From Cellulomonas sp. JZ18 (GTDB taxonomy: Bacteria; Actinomycetota; Actinomycetes; Actinomycetales; Cellulomonadaceae): a DNA stretch of 64,000 bases. Position numbers and translations under genes: made by a program. The notes below the pieces were generated by a model, which did no database searches, was not told the origin of the DNA, and was given only the letters and a program-made list of their open reading frames with translations. Positions 23,357 through 33,574 of this stretch are shown here, piece by piece. Within the stretch, counting starts at the first letter, position 1; each line of letters starts with the position of its first letter. The stretch spans positions 124,001-188,000 of the forward strand of contig NZ_CP045245.1 of NCBI RefSeq assembly GCF_009720485.1, read 5' to 3'.

Positions 23357-24606
23357 TCAGGGGCGCCGCGTCGTCGCCCGCACCACCGCGGTGATCGCGG
23401 TGCCGACGTGCCGCGACGGCCCGCGCCGCGGCAGGGCGGCGAGCCGGTCGGCGAGCGCGGGCAGGCGGTGCACGGCGCCCACCGCCGCCGCGTGGGCGAC
23501 GTGCAGGGCCGCACGCCGGTGCGTGTCGAGCGCGCTGTGCCCCGTGCCCGCGAGCGGCACGAGCACCGCGTCCGGGTCGACCGCCGCGACGTGCTCGGCC
23601 ACCGGGCGCGGCGTGCGCAGGTCGCGGTCGCCGGACACCACGGCCGTCGGCCAGGTGAACCACGGGACCGCGGCCGGCAGGTCGAAGGGGTCGGCGACGA
23701 CCGGGACGCCGTACCGGGCCACGTGCCGCGCGGCCGCGTCCGCGAACGCGAGCTGCGGGTCGAGCGGCAGGCCGTCCGGCGGCAGGCCGGAGCCGACCTC
23801 GCCGTACATGATCCCCGCCACCAGGTCCGGCTCCATGACGTACGGCCGCCCGCTGCCCTCCGTCTCGCCCGAGCCGAGCGTCGCGACGCGGTCCCAGACC
23901 GCCCGCAGCCGGCCGGCGCGGCGCGCGAGGAGCAGCCGGTGCAGGACCTCGGGACCGGCGAACTCGTGCACGACCTGCACGACGTGCCCGAGCTCGGCGG
24001 GCGGCACGTCGTCGGCCAGCGCCCGCACGGCCGCCGCGACGGGGGCGAGAGCCGGGTCCTCGCCGTCCCACAGCAGCCGCCGCCGGTGGGCGCGCGCCGT
24101 CGCGAGGTCCTCCGCGGGTGCGTGCACGGGGGAGTCGAGGACCATCGCCGCCACCCGCTCCGGGTGGCGGGCCCCGAACGCCTGCGCGACGTACGAGCCG
24201 TAGGACGCCCCGTACACGACCGCCTGGTCCACACCGGCGGCGTCGAGCACCGCGGCGAGGTCCTCCACCACGGCGGCGACGGTGACGGCGGCGACCGGCA
24301 GGTCGCGGCCGTCGGTGTCGCGACGCGACAGGCCGACGCCCCGGTGCTCGACCATGAGGACGTCGAGGCCGCGTCGGGCGGCGTCCGCGCGCAGCGGGAT
24401 GTACGGCAGCACCGACGCGAGCCCGGGACCGCCCGGCAGGACGAGCACGGGCGGCGCGTCCCCCGGGGGCCCGAGCGCACCCAGGCGACGCGCACGGTGC
24501 CGTCGGCGCCTGCGCCCACGGGCCGCTCGACCGTCCCGCCCTGCTGCGCCAGCACCTGCTGCGCCGCCCTCGCCACCCCGTCGTCGCCCGCCCGCTTCTG
24601 CCCCAT
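23357..24606 (-). CDS. Alpha/beta hydrolase, proline iminopeptidase-like; frameshift at 24470-24472
   Basis: A 416-residue hydrolase when read through. After the N-terminal strand region come VLVLPGGPGLAS (the HGGPG-like oxyanion element), VEHRGVGLSRR, the nucleophile elbow GASYGSYVAQAF, a helical cap, SGDRD (Asp) and GTGHSALD (His). This is the prolyl aminopeptidase/TAP-like branch. The break is at CCC (24470-24472); a fourth C gives VRSGPPGDAPPVLVLPGG. The start MGQKRAGDDG at 24606 is the only one before the break. No signal peptide, so cytosolic. Confidence 0.85.
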
Positions 24607-24725
24607 GACCGCCGCAACGGCCGGGGGCGCCGCCCGGTTCCTCGTCCGCCCGGTTCCTCGTCCGTGCGGGCCCGTGGGGTCGGGCACGATGGAGGCACCA
24701 CCCCCGACCTCCCAGGAGCACCCGC

Positions 24726-25097
24726 ATGCGCACGCCCGTCGACCGCACCGGACGCGTCCTCGCCGTCGTCGCCCTCGTCGAGGCGTTCACCTGGGCGGGG
24801 CTGCTCGCGGGAATGTTCCTGAAGTACGTGACGCAGACGACGGAGCTCGGCGTCACCGTGTTCGGGCGGCTGCACGGCGGCGCGTTCCTCGTGTACGTGG
24901 CCGTCGCGCTGGTCGCCGCGGTGCGGCTCCGGTGGCCGTGGTGGGTGACGGGGCTCGCGCTCGCGGCCGCGGTCCCGCCGCTGGTCACGCTGCCGCTGGA
25001 GCGGTGGCTGCGCCGGACCGGGCGGCTCGCGCGGCCGGGTGCGGCGCCGACGGGCGACGGGGAGCCGGAGCGCGCCGGGGCCGCTGCGGGCGTCTGA
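24726..25097 (+). CDS. DUF3817 membrane protein
   Basis: A 123-residue protein with three helices: VLAVVALVEAFTWAGLLAGM, AFLVYVAVALVAAV and WVTGLALAAAVPPLVTLPLE. The pattern EAFTWAGLLAGMFLKYV plus GRLHGGAFLVYV is the DUF3817 (YdzA) signature. Function unknown; such proteins are often found as C-terminal or stand-alone integral membrane units. ATG preceded by AGGAG. It stands alone in orientation with the helicase gene 40 bp downstream. Confidence 0.88.
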   Translation: MRTPVDRTGRVLAVVALVEAFTWAGLLAGMFLKYVTQTTELGVTVFGRLHGGAFLVYVAVALVAAVRLRWPWWVTGLALAAAVPPLVTLPLERWLRRTGRLARPGAAPTGDGEPERAGAAAGV

Positions 25098-25126
25098 CGG
25101 GCGGCGGCGGTGTCGGTGCCGGCACG

Positions 25127-25132
25127 TAGCCT
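25127..25132 (+). promoter_or_regulatory. -10 element TAGCCT, probable leaderless start of the nuclease/helicase gene
   Basis: TAGCCT ends 6 bp before the GTG at 25139 and there is no Shine-Dalgarno sequence, the same arrangement as at 7486. Confidence 0.5.
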
Positions 25133-25138
25133 GCCGCT

Positions 25139-28100
25139 GTGATCCTGCTCGACGACGGCACCCTGACGTACTCCGCGAGCGACCTGACGGCCGCCGCCGA
25201 GTGCGAGTTCGCGGTGCTGCGCGCGCTCGACGCGCGGCTCGGGCGCGGGCCGCTGGCCGTCACCGACGCCGACGCGATGCTCGCGCGGGTGTCGCACCTG
25301 GGGGACGAGCACGAGCAGCGGGTGCTGCGGGCCCTCGTCGCGGAGCACGGGGTCTGGTCGCCCGGCAGGACGGGTGGCGTCGCCCAGGTGCCGAGGGCCT
25401 CCGACCCCGCGTCGCGGGCGGACCTGGAGGCCGCGCACGCGACGACGCTCGACCGCCTCGCGGCCCGGGCGGACGTCGTCCACCAGGCCGCGTTCTTCGA
25501 CGGGCGCTTCGTCGGGCGTGCGGACTTCGTGGTCCGCGAGCCGGGCCCGGACGGCGACGTGTGGGGCGTGCGGGACGCCAAGCTCGCGCGCAACGCGCAG
25601 CCGACGGCGCTGCTGCAGGTCGCCGCGTACGCGGACCAGCTCGCCCGGGCGGGGGTGCCCGTCGCGCGGGACGTCGTGCTCGTCCTGGGGGACGGGGCCG
25701 TCGCGACGCACGCCGTCACCGACCTCGTCCCCGTGTACCGCGAGCGGCGCGCACGCCTGGAGGCGCTGCTCGACGCGCACCGGGCGGCGGTCGAGCCCGT
25801 GTCCTGGGGCGCCCCCGGCGTCGCCGCGTGCGGGCGCTGCTCGCTGTGCGTCGCCGAGCTCGAGGAGCGGCGGGACCCGACGCTCGTCGCCGGCGTGTAC
25901 GAGCGGCAGCGCGCCCTGCTCGCCGCGGCGGGCGTCACGACGGTCGACGAGCTCGCCGCCGCGGCCGACGACCTCGCCGTCGAGGGGCTCAGCCCCGCGC
26001 AGGTGGCGCGCGTGCTGCGCCAGGCCCGGCTGCACGTCGACCTCGAGCGGCGCAACGCCGACCCCGACCACCCGACCGACGTGCCGTGGGCCGTGCCGCA
26101 CCCCGAGCGGGTCGCCGCGCTGCTCCCGCCCGCCGACCCGGGCGACGTGTTCTTCGACTTCGAGGGCGACCCGCTCTGGTACGACGCCGCGCTCGCGGGC
26201 GAGCCGGACGCGTGGGGCCTGGAGTACCTGTTCGGGTCGTCGAGGCGCCCGAGCACCCGGGTGCCGAGCCGCGGTTCCGCGCGTTCTGGGCGCACGACCG
26301 CGGCGAGGAGCGCACGGCCCTGCGCGCCTTCCTCGACTACCTCGCCGAGCGCCGCAGCCGCTTCCCCGGCCTGCACGTCTACCACTACGCGGCGTACGAG
26401 AAGGTCGCGCTGCTGCGGCTCGCGGGCCGCCACGGGGAGGGGGAGGCCGAGGTCGACGGGCTGCTGCGCGAGGGCGTCCTCGTCGACCTGTACGCCGCCG
26501 TGCGGGCCGGCGTGCAGACGGGGCAGCGCTCGTACTCGCTGAAGAAGCTCGAGCCCCTGTACATGGCGCAGGGCCGCGGCGACGGCGTCACGAACGCGGC
26601 CGACTCCATCGTGGAGTACGCCGAGGCGGTCGCGGCGCGCGACGCCGGGCGCGAGGGCGAGTGGCAGGACCGCCTCGACGCGATCGCGGCGTACAACCGC
26701 TACGACTGCCTGTCCACGCTGGGCCTGCGGGACTGGCTGCTCGCGCGGCTCGCCGAGGCCGGTCTGGAGCCGCAGCGGCCGACGGTCCTCGACCCCCAGG
26801 CCGCCGCGCGCGCCGCGGAGCTGGGCGAGCCGGACCCGCTCGAGGAGCGGCTCATGGCCGTCGCCGGCCCCGGGCCGAACGAGGGCGTCGTGCGCCCGCC
26901 CGGGCGGCAGGCCCTCGCGCTCGTCGCCGCCGCGCTGCGGTACCACCAGCGCGAGGACAAGCCGTACTGGTGGGGCCACTTCGACCGGCTCAAGGCCGAC
27001 CCGGCCGAGTGGGCCGAACGGCGCAACGTGCTCGTCGCGGACGACGTCGAGGTCCTCGACGCGTGGCGCCTGCCGGCGGGCAAGCAGGTGGAGCGGCGCG
27101 TGCTGCGCATGGTGGGTCGGCTCGAGCCGGGCAGCGACCTGCGCGCGGGCGCCAAGGCCGTCGGCCTGTACGACCCGCCGTTCCCCGACTGCATGAAGTC
27201 CTCGCCCGACGGCCCGCGCGGCTGGTGCGAGCGCATGACGGTGCTGGAGGTCACGGCGGTCGAGCGGGACGGGCGCGTCCGCGACGTGCTGGTCGTGGAG
27301 GAGACGCGCCCCAAGGGGTCCGACGCGTTCGACGCCCTGCCGATGGCGCTCGCCCCCGCCGGGCCGCTGGGCACGCAGCCGCTGCGCAACGCGATCCGTG
27401 CGCTCGCCGAGGACGTCGCGGCCGGGCTGGAGGGGGTGCCCGCGCAGCCGACGGACGACGTCCGGCTGCCCACCCGCGCGGTCCTCGACCTGGCCCGGCG
27501 GGTGCCGCCGCGCACCCGGTCGGGCGCCCCGATCCCGCCGCTGGCCGACCCCGACGACGCCGTCGACGTGCTGACCCGGGCGCTGCTCGACCTCGACGAC
27601 TCGTACGTGGCCGTGCAGGGGCCGCCCGGCACCGGCAAGACGTACACGGGTGCGCGCGTCGTCGCGGGGCTGGTCGCGCGTGGGTGGCGGGTCGGCGTCG
27701 TCGCCCAGTCGCACGCGGTCGTGGAGAACATGCTCCGGGCGGTCGCCGGCGCCGGGGTACCGGCCGACGCGATCGCGAAGAAGGCACCGGGAGCCCAGGA
27801 CGGGCGCGTCGCCGACCCCGACGCGCCGTGGACGTGGGTGCCTGACAAGGGGTTCGCGGGCTTCTGGGGCTCGCACCCCGGCGGCGCGCCCGGCGCGGGC
27901 GCCGTGCTGGGCGGCACCGCCTGGGACCTCGCGAACGCCGGTCGCCTGCCGGACGCCCCGCTCGACCTGCTCGTCGTCGACGAGGCCGGGCAGCTCGCGC
28001 TCGCGACGACGTTCGCCGTGGCGGGCGCCGCCCGCACCCTCCTGCTGCTCGGCGACCCGCAGCAGCTCCCGCAGGTCAGCCAGGGCACCCACCCGGAGCC

Positions 28101-28851
28101 CGTCGACCGGTCCGCGCTCGGGTGGCTGTCCGACGGGCACGACACCCTGCCGCCCGCGCTCGGCTACTTCCTGCCCGTGACGCACCGCATGCACCCCGCG
28201 CTGTGCGCGGCCGTGTCCACCCTGTCCTACGAGGGCCGCCTCGCCGCCGCCCCCGCCGCCGCCGCGCGCGAGCTCGACGGCGTCGCCCCCGGTGTGCACG
28301 GGGTGCTCGTCGAGCACGAGGGCAACAAGGTCCGCTCCCTGGAGGAGGCGGACGCGGTGGTGCGGCTCGTGCGGGACCTGGTGGGGCGGACCTGGCGCGA
28401 CCCGTCGGCGGGCGCGGGGGCGTCCGAGCGGCCGCTGGAGCCGCAGGACGTGCTCGTCGTCGCGCCGTACAACGCGCAGGTGTTCACGGTCCGCCAGGCG
28501 CTGGAGGCCGCCGGGCTCGGCGGCGCCCGGGTCGGCACGGTCGACCGGTTCCAGGGGCAGCAGGCGCCCGTCGTCGTGGTGACCACGGCGGCGTCGTCGC
28601 CGGCGCAGGTGCCGCGCGGCCTCGACTTCCTGCTCGACCGCAACCGGCTCAACGTCGCCGTCTCGCGCGGGCAGTGGGCGGCGTTCGTCGTCCGCAGCAC
28701 GCGCCTCACGCACGTCCTGCCGCGCCGTGCGGAGACGCTCGAGCGGCTCGGTGCGTTCATCGGCCTGACCACCGCCAGCGTCGTGCCGGTGCCGGACGTC
28801 CCGGCCGGGCCCCTCGACGCTGCGCGCGCGCCCGTCGGCAGCCGCACGTAG
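25139..28851 (+). CDS. TM0106-type RecB-like nuclease fused to DNA2/NAM7 helicase; frameshift at 26234-26236
   Basis: A fusion of 1237 residues when read through. The first third is a RecB-family nuclease-like region (TYSASDLTAAAECEFAVL, DGRFVGRADFVVRE, RDAKLARNAQPTALLQVAAYA) with a Cys cluster CGRCSLCVAELEERRDP. Then comes a TM0106/RNase H-like domain (FFDFEGDPLW, YHYAAYEKVALLRL, YNRYDCLSTLGLRDWL). The C-terminal half is a superfamily 1 helicase: Walker A GPPGTGKTYTGARVVAGL, Walker B LLVVDEAGQL, motif III LLLGDPQQLPQV, motif VI NRLNVAVSRGQWAAFVV. The break is at TTCGGG; one more G gives LFGVVEAPEHPG. It likely processes DNA ends or RNA/DNA structures; a defence role is possible but unproven. 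Confidence 0.88.
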
Positions 28852-28925
28852 CGTCGAGGAGGTCCGCGACCGCACCGACGTGCTGCCGTCCCGCACCGGC
28901 GCCACGTCGGCCGAGCCCTCCGGAG

Positions 28926-30344
28926 ATGGTGCCCGTGCCGTCCGACCGCCCCCTCGTCCTCGTCCTGCACGGCGCCCGCGGCGACCTGTCGCGGCGCATG
29001 GTGGTCCCCGCCCTCGCGACGCTCGACGCGCGCGGCCTGCTGCCCGAGCGGTGGGCGCTCGTCGGCACCGGCCGTCGCGACCTCGACGTGGAGGAGTTCC
29101 GCGACGTCGTCCGCTCGTCCCTGGACGAGTTCGGCGACGACGAGTCGCGGCACGCGCTCGACGACGTCCTGGAGCACGTCGCCTGGTGCCGGGACGTCAG
29201 CCAGGACGACGACGACCCCGGCACCCTCCCGGACGTCCTGGCCGACCTGCGCGAGCACCTCACCGGCGACCGCGACGGCGACGTGCTGGTCGTGCACTAC
29301 CTGGCCGTGCCGCCGGAGTCGTTCGTGCCGCTCACGCGGGCGCTCGCCCGCCACGGCCTCACCGACGGCGTCCGCGTCGTCTACGAGAAGCCGTACGGCA
29401 CGTCGCCGGACTCGTTCCGCGAGCTCGACGCGGTCGTGCACGAGGCGCTCGACGAGGACCAGGTGTTCCGCATCGACCACTTCCTGGGCAAGGAGGCGAC
29501 GCAGAACCTGCACGTGTCGCGGTTCGCGAACGAGCTCATCGGCGGCGCCTGGGACCGGCACCACGTCGCGCAGGTGCAGATCGACGTGCCCGAGACCCTC
29601 GACGTCGACCAGCGCGCCGAGTTCTACGACGCCACCGGCGCCGCGCTCGACATGCTCGTCACGCACCTGTTCCAGGTCGCGGCACAGGTCGCGATGGAAC
29701 CGCCCGCCGGCCTGTCCGCCGACGACCTGGGACGGGCCCGCGAGGAGGTCCTCGAGGCGTTCCGCCCGCTCGACCCGGACGAGGTCGTGCTGGGCCAGTT
29801 CGAGGGCTACGGGGACATCGAGGGGGTCGCCGACGGGTCGACGACCGACACGTACGTCGCCGCCCGGCTGTGGGTCGACACCGACCGCTGGCGCGGCGTG
29901 CCGTTCCTGCTGCGCACGGGCAAGCAGATGGCGACGTCCGCGCAGCAGGTCACGCTCGTGCTGCGTACGCCCGACCACCTGTTCGGCGAGGACGTCGGCC
30001 CCAACCGCCTCGAGGTGTCCCTGACCGGCGCCGGCGAGGTGCGGCTCGTCACGACCGTGAAGAAGCCGGGGCCGCGCCTGGAGCTGGAGACCGGTACGGT
30101 GCGGCTCTCGCTGGACGACGTGCCGGGGACCTCCCTGCCGCCGTACGCCGGGCTGCTGCAGGACGTGCTCGTCGGGGACCGGACGCTGTTCACGACCCCC
30201 GCGGGGCTCGACGCCGCGTGGCGGGCGTTCGCGCCGCTGCTCGGCGACGGGCGCCCCGAGCCCGTGCCGTACGCGCGCGGCTCGTGGGGCCCGCAGGAGG
30301 CACGTCGGCTGGCCGAGCCGCACGGGTGGGTGCTGGGGCAGTGA
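28926..30344 (+). CDS. Glucose-6-phosphate dehydrogenase-like protein
   Basis: A 472-residue protein of the Zwf family. It shows the NADP-binding start VLVLHGARGDLSRRMVVPAL (GASGDLxxR with Ser to Arg), VVYEKPYGTS (substrate Lys), the active-site motif RIDHFLGKE (about residues 182-190, RIDHYLGKE in the family) and RTGKQM. This puts it in the family, but the altered GARGD loop and short termini suggest an actinobacterial paralogue, possibly with other cofactor preference. ATG at 28926 with GGAGATG context. The pentose-phosphate entry reaction is the expected role. Followed after 2 bp by a coiled-coil protein gene. Confidence 0.87.
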   Translation: MVPVPSDRPLVLVLHGARGDLSRRMVVPALATLDARGLLPERWALVGTGRRDLDVEEFRDVVRSSLDEFGDDESRHALDDVLEHVAWCRDVSQDDDDPGTLPDVLADLREHLTGDRDGDVLVVHYLAVPPESFVPLTRALARHGLTDGVRVVYEKPYGTSPDSFRELDAVVHEALDEDQVFRIDHFLGKEATQNLHVSRFANELIGGAWDRHHVAQVQIDVPETLDVDQRAEFYDATGAALDMLVTHLFQVAAQVAMEPPAGLSADDLGRAREEVLEAFRPLDPDEVVLGQFEGYGDIEGVADGSTTDTYVAARLWVDTDRWRGVPFLLRTGKQMATSAQQVTLVLRTPDHLFGEDVGPNRLEVSLTGAGEVRLVTTVKKPGPRLELETGTVRLSLDDVPGTSLPPYAGLLQDVLVGDRTLFTTPAGLDAAWRAFAPLLGDGRPEPVPYARGSWGPQEARRLAEPHGWVLGQ

Positions 30345-30346
30345 CC

Positions 30347-30952
30347 ATGACGGACGAGCACGAGGACGGACCGGTGGACGAGCAGGTGGACACGCAGGTG
30401 CAGGAGCACGAGGGCGGGCAGGTCCCGGACGGCGGGACGGCGGTCGTCGCCGACGAGGGCGCCCAGACCGTGGAGGAGGCGTTCGACCGGGTCCGCGCGT
30501 CGCTGCACGCGGAGGAGGCGCGCCTCGCGGCCGAGCTCGAGCGCACCGAGGCCGAGGCGCGCGCCGCGGTGGACGCGGCGGTCACCGCCGTGAAGGAGGA
30601 CCTCGCGACGCAGGCCGAGCGCGTGCGCGCCGCGATCGCCGAGCAGCGCGACGCCGTCGTCGCCGAGGGCGAGCGCGTGAGCGCCGAGCTCGACGCGCAG
30701 GCGGAGGCCGACGTGCCCGACGGTGACGTGCCGCTCGACCCCGGGCGCGGCGAGCCGGTGCCCGGCGCGCACGGCGACGTGGAGCGGGAGAGCGCGGCCG
30801 GTGCCGGCGGCGACGGGCCCGTGGGCACCGAGGTCGGCGTCGAGGACGGCGAGGTCACGCGGGTGCAGCCGGAACCGGGTCACGACGAGGTCCCGGACAC
30901 CGCCGGCGGCCCCGGGCAGGACGACGTGCGCGAGGAGGACCGCCGGTCCTGA
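30347..30952 (+). CDS. Acidic coiled-coil protein of unknown function
   Basis: A 201-residue, strongly acidic protein. Residues about 35-115 form one long alpha-helix with heptad pattern (VEEAFDRVRASLHAEEARLA, TEAEARAAVDAAVTAVKEDL). The flanks are disordered and rich in Asp, Glu, Gly and Pro. No signal or membrane segment. The ATG lies 2 bp after the G6PD-like stop; an in-frame GTG (30341) overlapping that stop is an alternative start. Codon usage is like the neighbours. No recognisable family; co-expression with the dehydrogenase is inferred from spacing. Confidence 0.65.
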   Translation: MTDEHEDGPVDEQVDTQVQEHEGGQVPDGGTAVVADEGAQTVEEAFDRVRASLHAEEARLAAELERTEAEARAAVDAAVTAVKEDLATQAERVRAAIAEQRDAVVAEGERVSAELDAQAEADVPDGDVPLDPGRGEPVPGAHGDVERESAAGAGGDGPVGTEVGVEDGEVTRVQPEPGHDEVPDTAGGPGQDDVREEDRRS

Positions 30953-30995
30953 CGCCGGTGCGCCCGCCGACGTCACGCGCTCTCGTGCGGCGCGC

Positions 30996-31823
30996 TCACA
31001 CGTCGCGCACGACCACCGCCTTCACGGCCTTGTCCGCGAAGGTCTGCCGCTTGGCGTCCCACAGCGGCCAGAGGTAGCCCAGGTAGAGCACGAGCGAGTC
31101 CAGCGCGTGGGCGAAGTCCCGCACGAGGCACATCCACACGCTGAGGGTCGTGCCCGTCTGCTCGGACCGGACGCGGATCCCGACCGCGCGCTTGCCCAGC
31201 GACTGGCCCGTGCGCGCGGGCAGCACCCAGCGGTTGGCGATGTACAGCACCCACGTGACGAGCACCCCGACGAGCAGCACGGTCGTCCCGGTGGGTGTCG
31301 GCTGCAGCGCGGGCGTCCCGTACACGTCGGTGCCGGGCGTGGCGGTGAGCATCGCGTAGGCGTACGCGAGGCCCCACGGCACCAGTGCGAGCGTGTCGAG
31401 CAGGTAGGCGGCGACGCGCAGCACCCAGCTCGCGTACGGGACCGGCGCCCACGGCAGCGCGGCGGTCGGCGGCCGCGCCGAGGACCGCGTCGACGGCACG
31501 CCGGTGCCCCACGACGAGGCCGGCGTCGACCAGGGGCTCGCGACCGCGACCGGTGCGGCCGTCCCGAGCGGCGCCACGCCGCCGTGGTGCGCGGCCGGTG
31601 CGGCGTGCGCACCCGGTGCGGCTGCCGCGACGTCCGCGAGGACCGGCCCGGCGGGTGCCCACGTCGTCCCGCCGACCACCGGTGCCGGGGGTGCGGGCGG
31701 TGCGGCCGGAGCGGGCAGCGGGCGGGTGTGCTCGGTCCAGCCGTGGCCGTCGAACCAGCGCTCGACGTCCGGCGTCACGCCGTCGTCGTACCAGCCCGGT
31801 CCGGGCCCGTCGGAGGTGGTCAT
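30996..31823 (-). CDS. RDD-family membrane protein with DUF2510 N-terminus
   Basis: A 275-residue protein. Residues 1-40 are the DUF2510 motif (GWYDDGVTPDVERWFDGHGW). A Pro/Ala linker of about 85 residues follows, then an RDD domain with three helices: ASWVLRVAAYLLDTLAL has the RxxxxxxD pattern, and later GQSLGKRAVGIRV and RDFAHALDSLVLYLG carry the characteristic Gly-Lys and Arg-Asp. RDD proteins have been linked to ion exchange and stress, without a settled role. Short gap, convergent to the coiled-coil gene. Confidence 0.9.
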   Translation of the reverse strand: MTTSDGPGPGWYDDGVTPDVERWFDGHGWTEHTRPLPAPAAPPAPPAPVVGGTTWAPAGPVLADVAAAAPGAHAAPAAHHGGVAPLGTAAPVAVASPWSTPASSWGTGVPSTRSSARPPTAALPWAPVPYASWVLRVAAYLLDTLALVPWGLAYAYAMLTATPGTDVYGTPALQPTPTGTTVLLVGVLVTWVLYIANRWVLPARTGQSLGKRAVGIRVRSEQTGTTLSVWMCLVRDFAHALDSLVLYLGYLWPLWDAKRQTFADKAVKAVVVRDV

Positions 31824-31878
31824 GGCGTCCGTATCGGCACGTCCGCGCGGTGCGTTGAGCCGCCGTCCCCCGGGCCCG

Positions 31879-33390
31879 TCAGGCGTCGAGCGTCTCCCCG
31901 GCCCGCTCCGGCAGCGCCAGCGCACCGGCCGCGGCGACGACGAACACGGCCGCGAACACGGCGAACAGCAGCCCCGTCCCGCCCGCCTCGCGCAGCGGCG
32001 GCACGGCGAGCGGAGCGAGGATCGACGCCGTGCGACCGACGCCGGCCGCCCACCCGGCACCGGTCGAGCGCACCCGCGTCGGGTACAGCTCCGGGGTCAC
32101 GGCGTACAGCGCGCCCCACGCCCCGAGGTTGAAGAACGAGAGCAGGAGACCCGCGGCGATCACCGGGCCGGTGCCGGACGCGGCGGCGAACAGCCCGGCC
32201 GCGACGGCGGACCCCGCGAGGAACGCGGCGAGCGTGGGGCGCCGTCCCCAGCGCTCGACCAGCACGGCGGCGGCCGCGTACCCCGGCAGCTGGCCGAGCG
32301 TGATGACCAACGTGTACCCGAAGGACCGCACGAGCGAGTTGCCGTCCGCCACGAGCAGCGACGGCAGCCAGATGAACGCGCCGTAGTAGCTGAAGTTCAC
32401 GGCGAACCAGACGACCCACAGGGCCGTCGTGCGCCGGCGCAGCCCGGGTGCCCACAGCGCCGCCAGCCGGGCACGGGTGCGCGTGGCGGCGCCCGACGCG
32501 CCCGCGGCGTCCGACCGGCCCTGCGTGCCGGCCCCTCGCGGCGCCTCGTCCTCCGTCGCGGTGCCTGCCTCGGACGTGCCCGACGTCGCCGGCGTCGCCG
32601 CACGCGCCGCGGGCTCGGCGTCGCGCACCTGCGCGCCGGTGCGGCCGTCGTGCCCGACGGCGCGCGAGCCCTCGAACCCGCGCACGACGGCGTCGGCCTC
32701 CGCGTGCCGGCCGCGCTCGACGAGGAACCGCACGGACTCGGGCAGGCCGCGGCGCACCACGACCGCGTACACCGCGGGCAGCGCGCCGAGCGCGAGCGCC
32801 CAGCGCCACCCGTCGTCGCCGACGGGCACGACGAGGTAGCCGATGACGGCGGCGAGGATCCACCCGACCGCCCAGAACGACTCGAGCACGACGACCGCGC
32901 GGCCGCGGATGCGCGGCGGCGCGAACTCGCTGACGAGCGTCGACGCCACCGGCAGCTCCGCGCCGAGCCCGAGCCCGACGACGAACCGCAGCGCCATGAG
33001 CGCCGCCACGGACCAGGCGAGCGCCGACGCGCCGGTCGCGAGGCCGTAGACGAGCAGCGTCAGCGCGAACACCTGCCGCCGGCCGATGCGGTCCGCGAGC
33101 AGCCCGCCCAGCGCGGCCCCCACCGCCATCCCGAGGAAGCCGGCGGACGCGATCCACGACAGCTGCGACGTGGGCGTCCCCCACACGACCCCGAGCTGGG
33201 CGATGACGAACGAGATGAGGCCGACGTCCATGGCGTCGAACGTCCAGCCCACGCCCGAGCCCAGCAGCAGGCGGACGTGCCGCCGCGTGACCGGCAGGGC
33301 GTCGAGCCGCGCGGTGGGGTCGGCGGCGTCGGACGGGGCCGCTCCGGTGGGCGCGGCCGGCCGGGGTGCGTGCGGCTGCGGGTCGGGCAC
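31879..33390 (-). CDS. MFS transporter, sugar/aromatic-acid porter type (NiaP-like)
   Basis: A 503-residue, 12-helix transporter. N-half motifs are GWTFDAMDVGLISFVIAQL in helix 1, ADRIGRRQVF (motif A) and PPRIRGRAVVVLESFWAVGW. The helix 6-7 loop is long (about 90 residues) and carries a Pro/Ala/Thr-rich insertion. The C-half has NFSYYGAFIWLPSLL, ERWGRRPTLAAFLAG and ELYPTRVRSTGAGW. The FDAMDVG motif is typical of niacin and aromatic-acid symporters of the NiaP/AAHS type. GTG at 33390 was chosen for the adjacent AGGAGG. Substrate uncertain; divergent from the DUF998 gene. Confidence 0.87.
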   Translation of the reverse strand: MPDPQPHAPRPAAPTGAAPSDAADPTARLDALPVTRRHVRLLLGSGVGWTFDAMDVGLISFVIAQLGVVWGTPTSQLSWIASAGFLGMAVGAALGGLLADRIGRRQVFALTLLVYGLATGASALAWSVAALMALRFVVGLGLGAELPVASTLVSEFAPPRIRGRAVVVLESFWAVGWILAAVIGYLVVPVGDDGWRWALALGALPAVYAVVVRRGLPESVRFLVERGRHAEADAVVRGFEGSRAVGHDGRTGAQVRDAEPAARAATPATSGTSEAGTATEDEAPRGAGTQGRSDAAGASGAATRTRARLAALWAPGLRRRTTALWVVWFAVNFSYYGAFIWLPSLLVADGNSLVRSFGYTLVITLGQLPGYAAAAVLVERWGRRPTLAAFLAGSAVAAGLFAAASGTGPVIAAGLLLSFFNLGAWGALYAVTPELYPTRVRSTGAGWAAGVGRTASILAPLAVPPLREAGGTGLLFAVFAAVFVVAAAGALALPERAGETLDA

Positions 33391-33574
33391 GGCGCCTCCT
33401 GGGCGTCGGGACGCGCGTGGGGACGCGGCGCCGGGGGACTGGTGCGGGCCCGGCCGGCCGGTACGGCCTGCGGGCCCCGGGCTGCACGCATCGTCCTCGC
33501 CTCGCCGCCACCACGCCACCGCGCACCCCCGGCGCCACCGGGCAGGACGGGCACCGACCGTGAGGATGGGGGGC

